This document shows, piece by piece, positions 50,308-58,541 of a DNA stretch of 62,217 bases. Location of the stretch: assembly GCA_905233445.1 (NCBI GenBank), contig CAJOEP010000027.1, positions 1-62,217 of the forward strand. The letters run 5' to 3'. The position numbers and the translations under genes were made by a program. This stretch comes from an uncultured Bacteroidales bacterium. GTDB lineage: Bacteria; Bacteroidota; Bacteroidia; Bacteroidales; F082. Numbering within the stretch: position 1 is the first letter of the stretch; each line of letters starts with the position of its first letter. The notes under the pieces were generated by a model that was not told the DNA's origin, did no database searches, and worked only from the letters and a program-made list of their open reading frames with translations.

Positions 50308-51624
50308 TTATTTGTTAAAGAATCCACTGTAAGCGATGCCTAATGAAATCATCGGCTCGTTGTTATATTGTTCTTTGAGGAATCGTTCTGAAAACTCAGC
50401 TTTCACCACCACTTGTTTTATCGGATAATAATTCACTCCGAGGGTCATCACATGGCGTTCTGTCCAGTCATACATTGTGATTGCCGATGCGTATGGGATG
50501 TAGCTGTCGTAATAGTCATAACGGCCGAAGACAAAAAGCTTACGCTCACCAGTCCTTTTGATATTATGGAAGATATCGTAGCCGATTTCGCTGCCAAATG
50601 CCATTGCCTCCTCTCCCACCAGCGAGCGCGGATAAGGCGAGAAGCTCTGGTGATTCTGATTTTTGTTGTAAGCCGAGATGATGTCGGCATCGTTGAGATG
50701 GCCGTAGTCGAAGTTACCTCTTATAATAAAGCCGTATGCCTTGTAGTCAAACTCGGCAGTGCCGATAAGCACGGTGCCTTTCACATCTTTATATTTGTCG
50801 GCTTCGTTGGTGACTATGTCGTTGTTAAACGAGTTTCCGATGTAGCCGCTCACGCCAATGTGCAGGTTCTTAATCGAATAATTATCAATGCGTAAGGCAC
50901 CCGCGAGGTTATTGGCCACCTTAAACTCATACGGCGACGCGCAACCGTTTTTCACCCAGTTGGCGTTGTTGAACATGTTTGAATTCAAGCCTGGAACCAC
51001 TACGGCTTCGTAGCGCCATTTGCCAACCTTTCCCCAGATGCTGACGCCCGTTTCATGCCAAGTGCAAGGCATGATGGTGAACTCGCCTTCAGGACGATAG
51101 CAGGTGAAAAACTCCGTCGGCAGGTGAGCATTGTTGGTTTGTCCGACAGGCACGATGATATGTCCCATCCTGATATTCAATGCTTTACTAAACGATTTTT
51201 GAATCCAGAACTGTTCGAGAGCGACTTCACCGCCACGTTCTATCTCGTGCTCGAATTCGCCCGTCTCTTCGGCTTCTATCTCCACCGCCACCTCGTTGCC
51301 GCCATGTTCAAACTCAATCTCGCTGCCCATCGTCCAGCCGTGACCGAAGTCATAACCTAAAAAGATGACCACATGCGGAAGGTCGACACGGCCATAACCT
51401 GGAGAATCTTTGTAGCGGTCGGGATGCGAGTAGCGAAACATGTTATCACTGTAAAAGGTGCGGGTGTAAACCGCCTCACCGTAGCCTCCGATTGTCAGTC
51501 GTGATTTTGTAACTTTTTGATTTTCAGCAGGAATCGTGTCGTTTTCAGCAGCTTTCAAATTTTCCGTCAAGGAGAAGGAAATCAAAGCTGTCAAAGCAAA
51601 AAATGATAATAAAAACCTTTTCAT
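50308..51624 (-). CDS. Outer-membrane porin-like protein of the imelysin operon
   Basis: A 438-residue beta-barrel protein with a signal peptide (to about residue 26). LTIGGYGEAVYTR starts the barrel; alternating strands follow and the C-terminus is SLGIAYSGFF. It resembles phosphate-selective porin (OprO/P)-like proteins. It carries an acidic Glu-rich loop (EVAVEIEAEETGEFEHEIERGGE, about 105-127) that could bind cations. It is the first gene of the porin-imelysin-DHOR-ccsBA series, under a promoter with two copies of the feoAB-type motif. Confidence 0.82.
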   Translation of the reverse strand: MKRFLLSFFALTALISFSLTENLKAAENDTIPAENQKVTKSRLTIGGYGEAVYTRTFYSDNMFRYSHPDRYKDSPGYGRVDLPHVVIFLGYDFGHGWTMGSEIEFEHGGNEVAVEIEAEETGEFEHEIERGGEVALEQFWIQKSFSKALNIRMGHIIVPVGQTNNAHLPTEFFTCYRPEGEFTIMPCTWHETGVSIWGKVGKWRYEAVVVPGLNSNMFNNANWVKNGCASPYEFKVANNLAGALRIDNYSIKNLHIGVSGYIGNSFNNDIVTNEADKYKDVKGTVLIGTAEFDYKAYGFIIRGNFDYGHLNDADIISAYNKNQNHQSFSPYPRSLVGEEAMAFGSEIGYDIFHNIKRTGERKLFVFGRYDYYDSYIPYASAITMYDWTERHVMTLGVNYYPIKQVVVKAEFSERFLKEQYNNEPMISLGIAYSGFFNK

Positions 51625-51655
51625 TTCCTAAAAAATAACCTAATAATTCATGATG

Positions 51656-51663
51656 CGAAATTA
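51656..51663 (-). promoter_or_regulatory. -7 box of the porin operon (TAATTTCG)
   Basis: One mismatch from TAnnTTTG. It is accepted because the operator at 51686 is exactly 22 nt upstream, as at feoAB. Confidence 0.5.
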
Positions 51664-51685
51664 CATCACATCACAAATTACCAGG

Positions 51686-51703
51686 GTCATCATTTTTAGG
51701 GAT
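51686..51703 (-). promoter_or_regulatory. Iron-type operator, proximal (ATCCCTAAAAATGATGAC)
   Basis: The minus-strand motif agrees with the feoAB palindrome at 11 of 18 positions and with the 54132 motif at 16 of 18. Confidence 0.65.
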
Positions 51704-51717
51704 TTTTAGGTTCGGGA

Positions 51718-51735
51718 GTCATCATTATGGGGGAT
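51718..51735 (-). promoter_or_regulatory. Iron-type operator, distal (ATCCCCCATAATGATGAC)
   Basis: A second copy 32 bp upstream of the proximal one, three helical turns away, sharing ATCCC and AATGATGAC. Confidence 0.6.
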
Positions 51736-51771
51736 TTTAAAACATTGAAAACTTTTGTTGTAATTTTTTCA

Positions 51772-51779
51772 TATCTTTG
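51772..51779 (+). promoter_or_regulatory. -7 box of flavodoxin gene
   Basis: TATCTTTG, 15 nt before the ATG at 51795. Confidence 0.55.
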
Positions 51780-51794
51780 CGAAAAATAATTAAC

Positions 51795-52223
51795 ATGAAA
51801 ACACTTGTAGTTTACTTCTCTGCAACCGGCACAACCAAGGCTGCCGCACAACGTCTGGCAAAAGAATTCAATGCCGACCTTTACGAAATCACACCTGAGG
51901 TGCCTTACACTGCCGCCGACCTCAACTGGCGCGACAAAAACTCACGCTCAACCATCGAGATGAAAGATAAATCGTCACGTCCGGCAATAAAAGGCCATTG
52001 CGACAACATCGCCGACTACGACGTGGTGTGGATAGGATTTCCTGTTTGGTGGTACACCGCACCGACTATCGTCAACACCTTCATCGAAGCCCACGACCTC
52101 AGCGGCAAAACGTTAAAAGTTTTCGCAACCAGCGGCGGCAGTGGCGTGGAAGGCTCAGCTAACGACCTCAAAAAGGCGTATACTCAATACAATTGGGGCG
52201 AGAGCAGGTTGATGAACAGGTAG
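51795..52223 (+). CDS. Flavodoxin family protein, C-terminus short
   Basis: A 142-residue flavodoxin. The FMN phosphate loop is SATGTTKAAA (residues 8-17), the aromatic loop is GFPVWWYTAPTIV and the second flavin loop is ATSGGSGVEGS. Relatives that I recall extend 15-20 residues past DLKKAYTQYNWGESRLMNR, so a premature stop at 52221 is possible. It may serve as a low-potential electron carrier. Confidence 0.8.
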   Translation: MKTLVVYFSATGTTKAAAQRLAKEFNADLYEITPEVPYTAADLNWRDKNSRSTIEMKDKSSRPAIKGHCDNIADYDVVWIGFPVWWYTAPTIVNTFIEAHDLSGKTLKVFATSGGSGVEGSANDLKKAYTQYNWGESRLMNR

Positions 52224-52247
52224 AAAGAGGAGAACACTGATTATTTT

Positions 52248-52730
52248 ATGGCAAACATCATTACAATTATCCGTATTCTCTGCAGCATCGCCTTGTTGTT
52301 TTTCCCAGCATTTTCGCCAGTTTTCTACGTCTTATACATCACAGCAGGCATTTCCGATATGGTCGATGGCTGGGTCGCGCGACGGACTCATACGGTAAGC
52401 GAGTTGGGTGCCAAGTTGGACACGATTGCGGATATTGTTTTTGTCATTGTTTGTCTGGTGAAGTTGCTTCCTGTGCTGGACATCGCCGTTTGGCTTTATG
52501 TTTGGATAGGCGTCATCGCTTTGATCAAAATAATCAATATCATCTCCGGATTTGTCGTTCAAAAGCAATTCGTTTCAGTTCACAGCACGATGAACAAAAT
52601 CACGGGATTGCTGCTGTTCGTGCTCCCGCTGACAATCACGTTCCTTGATCTGAAATACAGCGCTGCGGTGGTTTGCACTTTTGCCACCTTTGCTGCCATT
52701 CAAGAAGGACATTTCATAAGAACAAAATAA
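52248..52730 (+). CDS. CDP-alcohol phosphatidyltransferase family protein
   Basis: A 160-residue integral membrane enzyme joining an alcohol head group to a CDP-linked lipid. The complete signature DG(x2)AR(x8)G(x3)D(x3)D is present in DMVDGWVARRTHTVSELGAKLDTIAD (residues 37-62). The head group (glycerol phosphate, inositol or serine) cannot be told. It is probably cotranscribed with the flavodoxin, 24 nt upstream. Confidence 0.88.
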   Translation: MANIITIIRILCSIALLFFPAFSPVFYVLYITAGISDMVDGWVARRTHTVSELGAKLDTIADIVFVIVCLVKLLPVLDIAVWLYVWIGVIALIKIINIISGFVVQKQFVSVHSTMNKITGLLLFVLPLTITFLDLKYSAAVVCTFATFAAIQEGHFIRTK

Positions 52731-52736
52731 TTTTCA

Positions 52737-52744
52737 TACCTTTG
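52737..52744 (+). promoter_or_regulatory. -7 box of the CPBP protease gene
   Basis: TACCTTTG, 25 nt before the ATG at 52770. Confidence 0.5.
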
Positions 52745-52769
52745 CAACTCCATTTAAACTATATCAAAT

Positions 52770-53471
52770 ATGAAAAAACTTGCAGAAAATCCTTTGTTTG
52801 TATTCCTTAGCGGATTGATTTTAACCGCTGTGGTTTATTTTGTCTCGATTTTTATGGGGCATCACTGGCAGCTGAACTCAAGCATCGTCGAAGATTCGGT
52901 CCTGAATCATGGCACGATGCTGATTTTGTCAATTTTGCTGATTTTAGCCTTCAAAAAGCAGGTCAAATATCGCATTGCGATGCCGAAATTAGACCAGATC
53001 TTCAAGCCGATACTGTTCGGAATCCTTTGCGCTGTGGTGATAAACGTGGTTATGAACATCATCTCTGTCGTTGTCACAGGCTCAATCCAGACTCATCCTT
53101 TGATGCGAAACACTACGGTTTTGAAAAATTTCCTGTCGGTGTTTATCCTTGCCAGCATAGGGGAGGAGTTCCTTTTCAGAGGGTTCTTCCAAAACTACCT
53201 GAAGCCGCTCAGCAACTGTGGATTTAAGGTTTTTAAAAGAAGAATAAGCTTGCCGGTGTTGATAAGCGCCCTGACTTTCAGCGCAGCACACTTGGTGCTT
53301 CTCGCCTCGGGTGTCGACATGATGTTTATCATCAGAGTCCTCGTCTTCACCTTTGTTTTAGGCTTAATTGCCGGTTATTATCAGGAAAAACACGACAATC
53401 ACATCTTCGCCATATTTGTTCACATGGCTGGTAACCTGATGGGGCTGGTTTCGGTGATAATGATGAAATAA
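52770..53471 (+). CDS. CPBP family intramembrane metalloprotease
   Basis: A 233-residue, six- to eight-helix membrane protein. The CPBP (CAAX protease/Abi) motifs are in order: EExxFRG as GEEFLFRGFF (about residues 130-139), FxxxH as FSAAHLVLLA (about 170) and HxxxN as HMAGNLMG (about 218). These enzymes cleave membrane peptides or prenylated proteins; in bacteria many handle peptide maturation or immunity. No bacteriocin gene is nearby. It converges with the gene at 53497. Confidence 0.85.
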   Translation: MKKLAENPLFVFLSGLILTAVVYFVSIFMGHHWQLNSSIVEDSVLNHGTMLILSILLILAFKKQVKYRIAMPKLDQIFKPILFGILCAVVINVVMNIISVVVTGSIQTHPLMRNTTVLKNFLSVFILASIGEEFLFRGFFQNYLKPLSNCGFKVFKRRISLPVLISALTFSAAHLVLLASGVDMMFIIRVLVFTFVLGLIAGYYQEKHDNHIFAIFVHMAGNLMGLVSVIMMK

Positions 53472-53496
53472 AAAAGCGCCAAACTTTTCATTTTGT

Positions 53497-54045
53497 CTAC
53501 CGATTCATTGTCCGTTCCGCAAGTCTTATCGACAATATCGAAATCGGTATCGTCAGAATCAACACGACAATAAGCATCGGCACGTTGTCGATGACAGGTT
53601 TCATCATTTCGTCATAGCCTGCAGGCATTTCCTCCACTGCAGCGGCTAACGAGCCTTCAGTGTCGGTCCACCAATGGAAGGTGTAGGCGAAAAACGAATA
53701 GGCAAACGGGATGAAACTGGCACGCACACCTTTGATAGTGTCATAACCCTTGATTTTCCTGATGATTTCGGCCAACGCAGTCAAAATGACAAAGCCGATA
53801 ACGAGCGTCCAGTCGGCCTCACCTGCTATCAGAAACAGCACGAGTAAGAATCCGTTGAGGAAAGTGGCTGCGCCGAAGCTTTTTATCATAGTTGTCGTTT
53901 TAAGATACACGAAAGCGAACAGCAGCGGCAGAATCGCGCCGACGTAGGCGTAGCATGCCGGATGAATCATTCCGCTGGTGGCTCCCAAGATGAATATGGC
54001 GAGATAAGAGACCGCCATAAGTAAGAGTTTTGATGCTTTTTTCAT
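53497..54045 (-). CDS. MptD/Trep_Strep-type ECF transporter S component, putative
   Basis: A 182-residue, six-helix membrane protein. GMIHPACYAYVGAILPLLFAFVYL and the layout (short loops, a Trp-rich FHWWTDTEG loop near residue 125) resemble the MptD family S components of energy-coupling-factor transporters, which bind vitamins or metals. The ATPase and T components are not nearby. The promoter carries the same 18-bp motif as feoAB and the porin operon at the same distance, suggesting a substrate linked to iron or metal supply. Confidence 0.6.
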   Translation of the reverse strand: MKKASKLLLMAVSYLAIFILGATSGMIHPACYAYVGAILPLLFAFVYLKTTTMIKSFGAATFLNGFLLVLFLIAGEADWTLVIGFVILTALAEIIRKIKGYDTIKGVRASFIPFAYSFFAYTFHWWTDTEGSLAAAVEEMPAGYDEMMKPVIDNVPMLIVVLILTIPISILSIRLAERTMNR

Positions 54046-54101
54046 AGTTTTAAATTTTTATAATTAATAATTCAATTTTCAAATAGTTAATTTTCCGACT
54101 G

Positions 54102-54109
54102 CAAAATTA
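54102..54109 (-). promoter_or_regulatory. -7 box of the putative ECF S-component gene
   Basis: Minus strand TAATTTTG; the 54132 motif ends exactly 22 nt upstream. Confidence 0.65.
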
Positions 54110-54131
54110 GAGCCTTCATCCTTATCAAAAC

Positions 54132-54149
54132 ATCATCATTTTTAGTGAT
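54132..54149 (-). promoter_or_regulatory. Iron-type operator (ATCACTAAAAATGATGAT)
   Basis: Minus-strand match to the porin-operon motif at 16 of 18 positions and to feoAB in its ATCnCTA/AAT/GAT core. Confidence 0.65.
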
Positions 54150-54206
54150 TTTAAAGCTTTTCAATCATAAATATTGATGAAAATGTTGTGATGGGATAAT
54201 TTTTAT

Positions 54207-54214
54207 TATCTTTG
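54207..54214 (+). promoter_or_regulatory. -7 box of the Na/Pi cotransporter gene
   Basis: TATCTTTG, 36 nt before the ATG at 54251. Confidence 0.5.
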
Positions 54215-54250
54215 CAGGAGATTATTAAACCATAAGGCTCATTCTTTATT

Positions 54251-55834
54251 ATGATTAGTTTTTCAAGCGTTCTAACTGCAATATTGACCTTGATGGCGGG
54301 CATAGGCGTGTTCCTTGTAGCCTGCCAGATGATGAGCACCCATCTCGAGGCGGTGTCATCGAAAAGGTTGAAGCAGCTGTTTTCAAAGACAGGAAAAAGC
54401 AAGTGGAGTAGCGGCGCCGTCACAGTGATGGTGATAGGCTTTGTCAACGTGGGCATACTGTCGTTGACACAAGCTGCCACCATCATCTATGGAGCCAACA
54501 TCGGAACGACGGTCACGGCACAACTGGTGGCGTTGGGAATGTTCGGCAAGAACAGCATCTCCACGACAATCATCTTTGCGGCCTTTGCAGGCATCGGCGC
54601 GTTTATGACACTATTCAGCAAACGCAATGCCACCAAGCAGGTCGGAGGCATCCTGACAGGCTTCGGTATGCTGTTCGTGGGTCTCTCGATGATGGCTAAC
54701 GCCATGGATGAATTCGCCGCACTAGATGCAGTCAAACAGTTTCTTGCAAGCATCAACAACGCCGTGCTGCTGGTATTGGTCGGCGCCATCCTGACAGCTA
54801 TCATACAATCCTCGTCGGTGATGACATCCATCGCAATCACTATGGTCGTCTCAGGCTTGGTGACGCTCGACCAAGGCATCTACCTGACGATGGGTAGCAA
54901 CATCGGCTCATGCGTGGTCGCCATCATCGCCGGCGTGACGAGTGGCACATCAGCAAAACGAACAGCCATGATACACCTGATTTTCAATATCATGGGTGTG
55001 GCGATCTTCATGCTGATAGGATTCCTGTTACGCGTGACAACAGGCAATGAATGGACGTTTGGAATTCTGTTTGACAGGATGTTCCCTTCAGCGCCTCAGA
55101 TACAGCTCGCTATGTTCCACACCATTTTCAACATCAGCACCATGTTGGTAGCTATGCCGTTGACAAATGCCTTGGTGAACCTGGCTTGCCGTATAGTGAA
55201 AGAATCGCCTGAAGAAAAAAGCGACGAGCCGCATCTGCGTTATCTCAACGAACAGATGCTGAGCACACCTGTAGTCGCCATCCGTCAGCTGAAGGCCGAA
55301 ATCGAGAATATGGCAGAACTCGCCATACAGAACTTCCAAAGGTCGATTCATATCATCACCACCATGGACTACAGCGAGGTGGAACAATTCCGAAAAACCG
55401 AGATATTGCTGAATTATCTTAACAAAGAACTGGTTGATTATTCGGTAAAGCTTTCCGGCAAGAGCCTCAACAGTTTTGACCAACGTTATCTTATTACAAC
55501 CATACGCACCGTGAGTGACCTCGAGCGTATCGGCGACTATGCTGAAAACATCGTCGAATATGCCGACGCACTCAAGGGACAGAACGCTAAATTCTCTGAT
55601 GATGCCGTGGTGGAGATCAAGAAGATGGAGCAGCTTATCGTGGATTTGTATAATGAGATTATGCTCGCCTACCACAAGCTCGACCACGAGGCCCTCGAAC
55701 GCGCCAAAACACCATATCGAACGCCTTGTGCGTGGAGTGTGCACGCCATCAGTCGGGGCGGAATACCTGTCGCTGGCACAGAACTCCGAACGTGTCGCCG
55801 ACCACCTCACCAACGTCGGCAAGACGATTCTTAA
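54251..55834 (+). CDS. Na/Pi cotransporter family protein with frameshifted end
   Basis: A PNaP/NptA-type membrane protein with two inverted halves (SLTQAATIIYGANIGTTVTAQ near residue 75 and AIIQSSSVMTSIAITMV near residue 180, then MGSNIGSCVVA) and a PhoU-like helical C-terminal domain (about 330 onward). After HEALERAK (near 55705) the frame turns into Arg/Pro-rich nonsense (TPYRTPCAW...). The true PhoU end (HIERLVRGVCTPSVGAEYLSLAQNSERVADHLTNVG) lies in another frame and stops at 55841. About 20-30 residues expected between the two parts are also missing, so a deletion plus frameshift occurred. The transport core is intact. Confidence 0.8.
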   Translation: MISFSSVLTAILTLMAGIGVFLVACQMMSTHLEAVSSKRLKQLFSKTGKSKWSSGAVTVMVIGFVNVGILSLTQAATIIYGANIGTTVTAQLVALGMFGKNSISTTIIFAAFAGIGAFMTLFSKRNATKQVGGILTGFGMLFVGLSMMANAMDEFAALDAVKQFLASINNAVLLVLVGAILTAIIQSSSVMTSIAITMVVSGLVTLDQGIYLTMGSNIGSCVVAIIAGVTSGTSAKRTAMIHLIFNIMGVAIFMLIGFLLRVTTGNEWTFGILFDRMFPSAPQIQLAMFHTIFNISTMLVAMPLTNALVNLACRIVKESPEEKSDEPHLRYLNEQMLSTPVVAIRQLKAEIENMAELAIQNFQRSIHIITTMDYSEVEQFRKTEILLNYLNKELVDYSVKLSGKSLNSFDQRYLITTIRTVSDLERIGDYAENIVEYADALKGQNAKFSDDAVVEIKKMEQLIVDLYNEIMLAYHKLDHEALERAKTPYRTPCAWSVHAISRGGIPVAGTELRTCRRPPHQRRQDDS

Positions 55835-55850
55835 TCTCTAAAATCTCGTT

Positions 55851-56009
55851 ATGAACTACTTCATCGTTGACGCCTTCATCCAAGGCGAGGCAATGGGACG
55901 GCCTTCGGTCATCGCCACCCGAATCCAACCAGATGGAAACATCTTCGTCGGCGGCACCGCTGCTATTGTTGCTGAAGGAAATTTTTCATATCTTTGCAGA
56001 AATATTTAA
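55851..56009 (+). pseudogene. PhzF-like remnant with large internal deletion
   Basis: The 52-residue ORF joins a PhzF-type N-terminus (MNYFIVDAF) directly to a PhzF-type C-terminus (QGEAMGRPSVIA...DGNIFVGGTAAIVAEG). The roughly 200 residues between, including the active site, are absent. Normal PhzF proteins have 260-300 residues. It starts 9 nt after the frameshifted transporter end. Confidence 0.65.
55989..55996 (+). promoter_or_regulatory. -7 box in front of the EamA fragment
   Basis: TATCTTTG, the likely old promoter of the DMT transporter whose 5' part is now missing. Confidence 0.5.
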
Positions 56010-56295
56010 GATAGTGACTCAAAAAGACAATAAAGGCTTGGATTATCCATATATGGCGTTTATGGTTGTCGTCTGCACCATCGGTCTCTGTCTGTTGCAA
56101 ATCATTGTCTTACAAAAGATTGACGCCTTCACGGTCAACCTCACATACAATCTTGAACCGGTTTATAGCATCATTATCGCCATGATTATTTTCAACGAAT
56201 ATCAGGAGCTGAACTTCTCGTTTATCCTCGGCATCGCACTCATCATCATATCGGTAGTGCTTCAAACCTGGTCGAAATTGAAGGTAAAAAGTTAA
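56010..56295 (+). pseudogene. 3' fragment of an EamA/DMT transporter
   Basis: The frame encodes GLDYPYMAFMVVVCTIGLCLLQIIVLQKIDAFTVNLTYNLEPVYSIIIAMIIF and a last helix to VLQTWSKLKVKS. That is the final three or four helices of an EamA transporter; the usual first six are missing. The fragment begins right after a -7 box, so a deletion removed the 5' two thirds of the gene. The frame has no ATG at a sensible place. Confidence 0.6.
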
Positions 56296-56319
56296 AGCGA
56301 AATACAATAAGAAAAGGAA

Positions 56320-56817
56320 ATGAACTGGACAATAATAATCATCGAAACAATAATCCTGACAGCGGCTTTCACGGCAATGATTCTGATTCCGCAGGTGAAG
56401 AATCCTGTGTGGTGGATCGCTGACTACCCGGAGGACATTCAAGAGGAGTATTTCAAAACCCACGAGCGCATACCATCAAAATTCTTCTCGCCGACAGTGT
56501 TATTGAAGAAAGGAATGGCGCTACTCATCGCACTCGCTCTGTTACTTGTAGTGGTTAGGTTGGCTGGTGCATACGATTTCTGGTCGGCGTTGGGAGTGGG
56601 CTACGGTATTTGGCTTTTCATAGACTGGTACGACTGCTTCTTCCTCGATTGGGTTCTGTTTGCGAATATGAAAAAGGTTCGTCTTCCTGGCACCGAACAC
56701 ATGGACGAGGCTTATCACCAAAAGAAATATCATTTCATTCAATCCTGCTGGGGTATGCTAATAGGACTGATACCTTGCCTTATCGGAGCAGGAATTTATT
56801 CGTGGTTAATATGTTAA
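56320..56817 (+). CDS. Membrane protein of unknown function, 165 aa
   Basis: About four membrane helices (1-20, 65-83, 88-105 and 143-163) with an aromatic, acidic loop (WWIADYPEDIQEEYFKTHERIP) and the motif WLFIDWYDCFFLDWVLF. I do not recognise the family. It lies 25 nt after the EamA fragment and 10 nt before the YbaN-like gene, so it may share a transcript with both. Confidence 0.6.
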   Translation: MNWTIIIIETIILTAAFTAMILIPQVKNPVWWIADYPEDIQEEYFKTHERIPSKFFSPTVLLKKGMALLIALALLLVVVRLAGAYDFWSALGVGYGIWLFIDWYDCFFLDWVLFANMKKVRLPGTEHMDEAYHQKKYHFIQSCWGMLIGLIPCLIGAGIYSWLIC

Positions 56818-56826
56818 ATAGATAGC

Positions 56827-57201
56827 ATGAAAAAAGCATTACTAATCGCCTTGGGACTGGTTAGTTTGGGTCTTGGAGCCTTGGGAGTAGTGGTGCCCGG
56901 ACTGCCCACAACGCCGTTTCTTTTGCTGGCTTCATGGTGTTTCTACCGCTCATCGCAACGGTTGCAGGACTGGCTTTTGAAGTCATGGCTGGGCACCTAC
57001 ATCCGCAGCTATCATCGTAGGGGCGAAATGACAATAGCGCAAAAAGCCGGTGCTTGCGGCATCATGACGGCGATGGTATTGCTTTCCGTTTTCGTCTTTA
57101 TTCCACAAGGCTCAGTAGCCGGAATCATTGTCCCCATCGCCGGCGCCACAGGCGTTCTGGTAGTCATTTTTGCGGTGCCTGATGCAAAAAAAGAAGATTA
57201 A
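56827..57201 (+). CDS. YbaN family (DUF454) membrane protein
   Basis: A 124-residue inner-membrane protein with the DUF454 signature LGVVVPGLPTTPFLLLASWCFYRSSQRLQDWLL (about residues 19-52) and two C-terminal helices. The function is unknown. It is translated 10 nt after the preceding membrane protein. Confidence 0.85.
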   Translation: MKKALLIALGLVSLGLGALGVVVPGLPTTPFLLLASWCFYRSSQRLQDWLLKSWLGTYIRSYHRRGEMTIAQKAGACGIMTAMVLLSVFVFIPQGSVAGIIVPIAGATGVLVVIFAVPDAKKED

Positions 57202-57238
57202 ATGTCAAGATTATATAAGGATAATTAAAACATTTTTA

Positions 57239-57246
57239 TATCTTTG
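57239..57246 (+). promoter_or_regulatory. -7 box of a small membrane gene
   Basis: TATCTTTG, 36 nt before the ATG at 57283. Confidence 0.45.
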
Positions 57247-57282
57247 CAGGAAGTGGGTAAATAGAAATAAAATTATTAAGAT

Positions 57283-57464
57283 ATGAGAGTTTTCATTTAT
57301 ATTTGGATGATTGTTCAACTGGTTTTGTTAGTCATTGGTGGGGTGTGGACTTTTATTGACAGAAAGAATGAAACCCGCAAGAAAACCCCATTGATTCTAT
57401 CGCAATCGGAAGTTTTATGTTGGCTATCTATTTCCTGGTTTTAAAGCCAATACTGGAGAAATAG
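57283..57464 (+). pseudogene. Small two-helix membrane protein, frameshifted
   Basis: The first frame encodes MRVFIYIWMIVQLVLLVIGGVWTFIDRKNETRKKTPLIL and then stops at 57444 after a non-membrane tail. A one-base shift near 57400 gives IGSFMLAIYFLVLKPILEK, a second helix ending at 57464. The repaired protein would have about 60 residues and two helices. No family is recognised. Confidence 0.45.
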
Positions 57465-57529
57465 GATCTATCGTTAATAATGGTTGAAGGGTCTTTGAAA
57501 TAATCATCCAATACACCCTCTCAACCCAG

Positions 57530-58376
57530 CTATTTCCCCAAATACTCGCTAGGCGTGAGGCCAGTCACCTTCTTGAAGAGGCGGGTGAAATGATGGGGAA
57601 AATCGAAGCCCAGGAGGCGCGAGGTCTCGCTGATGTTGTGACCGTTCATCAGCAGGCTCTTGGCCTGGTTGATGACATAGTTATGGATGTAGCCAATGGC
57701 GGTTCCACCTGTCGCCTTGTGGACTATGTCGCCGAAATAACGCGGCGAATAAGCCAGCTCTGAGGCGCAATAGGCAACGGTGGGCAGGCCTTGCGTCAGT
57801 TGCCGATTCTCGCGGAAATATTGTTGCAGCAAGTCATGAAAACGTTTCAGCAAGTCGCTGTTGCCACTGTCTTCCTCAGAGAGCTGACGCAGATAGACTT
57901 CTCAGCGAAGGCGAGTCCTCGTGAGTAATCAACTCTTGCCGCATCTGAGAGAGCAGTTGTGTGATGCTGAGCCATTCATCAGGCTCCATCCGCAGCGAGC
58001 CTGTGAAGAAATAAGAGAAATATTGGTAGCGTTCTATCTGACGTTCCAGTTCAGAACCGTGCAGCAGTTCGGGCGACCACAATAGCACCCATCCGCTCAG
58101 CGAGATGCGCTCCCCATTGTCCTCCAAGCCGCCAATCTGTCCTGGTTCAACGGCAATAATCGAGGCATCGCTCACCTGCAGGGTCTTCATGCCATACGAG
58201 AGATCTTTGGGAAACTGACGCTGGATAAACAACCCATAGACACCGTAGTTGTTCAGGCTATGACGGAAGGGAGCCAGTTCGTCATAGTGGATAATACTGA
58301 CCAGTGGATGCAGCTCAGGAGCATCCACAAATCGGGCAAAGTCATTGGGATTATCTATTTTCAGAATCTTCTTCAT
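57530..58376 (-). pseudogene. AraC family regulator split by a frameshift
   Basis: The first frame (58376 to 57876) encodes a cupin-like N-terminal sensing domain (MKKILKIDNPNDFARF...GWVLLWSPELLHGSELERQ). It turns to nonsense after EDSPSLR. Shifting one base near 57895 gives EVYLRQLSEEDSGNSDLLKRF. A complete AraC domain then follows in the frame ending at 57530 (YCASELAYSPRYFGDIVHKATG, ISETSRLLGFDFPHHFTRLFKKVTGLTPSEY). One indel thus breaks an otherwise normal 280-residue regulator. It is divergent from the hydrolase gene at 58542, its likely target cluster. Confidence 0.75.
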
Positions 58377-58383
58377 TGCGATG

Positions 58384-58391
58384 CAAAGGTA
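58384..58391 (-). promoter_or_regulatory. -7 box of the AraC gene
   Basis: Minus strand TACCTTTG, only 7 nt from the ATG at 58376, so the transcript is nearly leaderless. Confidence 0.5.
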
Positions 58392-58508
58392 CGATTAATT
58401 TGGAAAAGCAATAAAAAATGGTACATAATCTTATATATTATAGTCAATTTCTGCGAAATTGGTATATATTTAGCCAATTTATGTAATACCTTTTTTAAAT
58501 AACAAGTG

Positions 58509-58516
58509 TACTTTTG
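58509..58516 (+). promoter_or_regulatory. -7 box of the hydrolase gene
   Basis: TACTTTTG, 25 nt before the ATG at 58542. Confidence 0.55.
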
Positions 58517-58541
58517 CAAGCGTAATTAGAATTAGGCATAA

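Noticed and set aside
52770..53471. Calling the CPBP protease a bacteriocin-immunity protein
   Set aside because: No bacteriocin precursor, ABC exporter or double-glycine leader is nearby.
55088..55822. 244-codon minus-strand frame across the Na/Pi cotransporter
   Set aside because: Shadow of the transporter gene; Cys/His/Arg-rich composition is typical of antisense frames.
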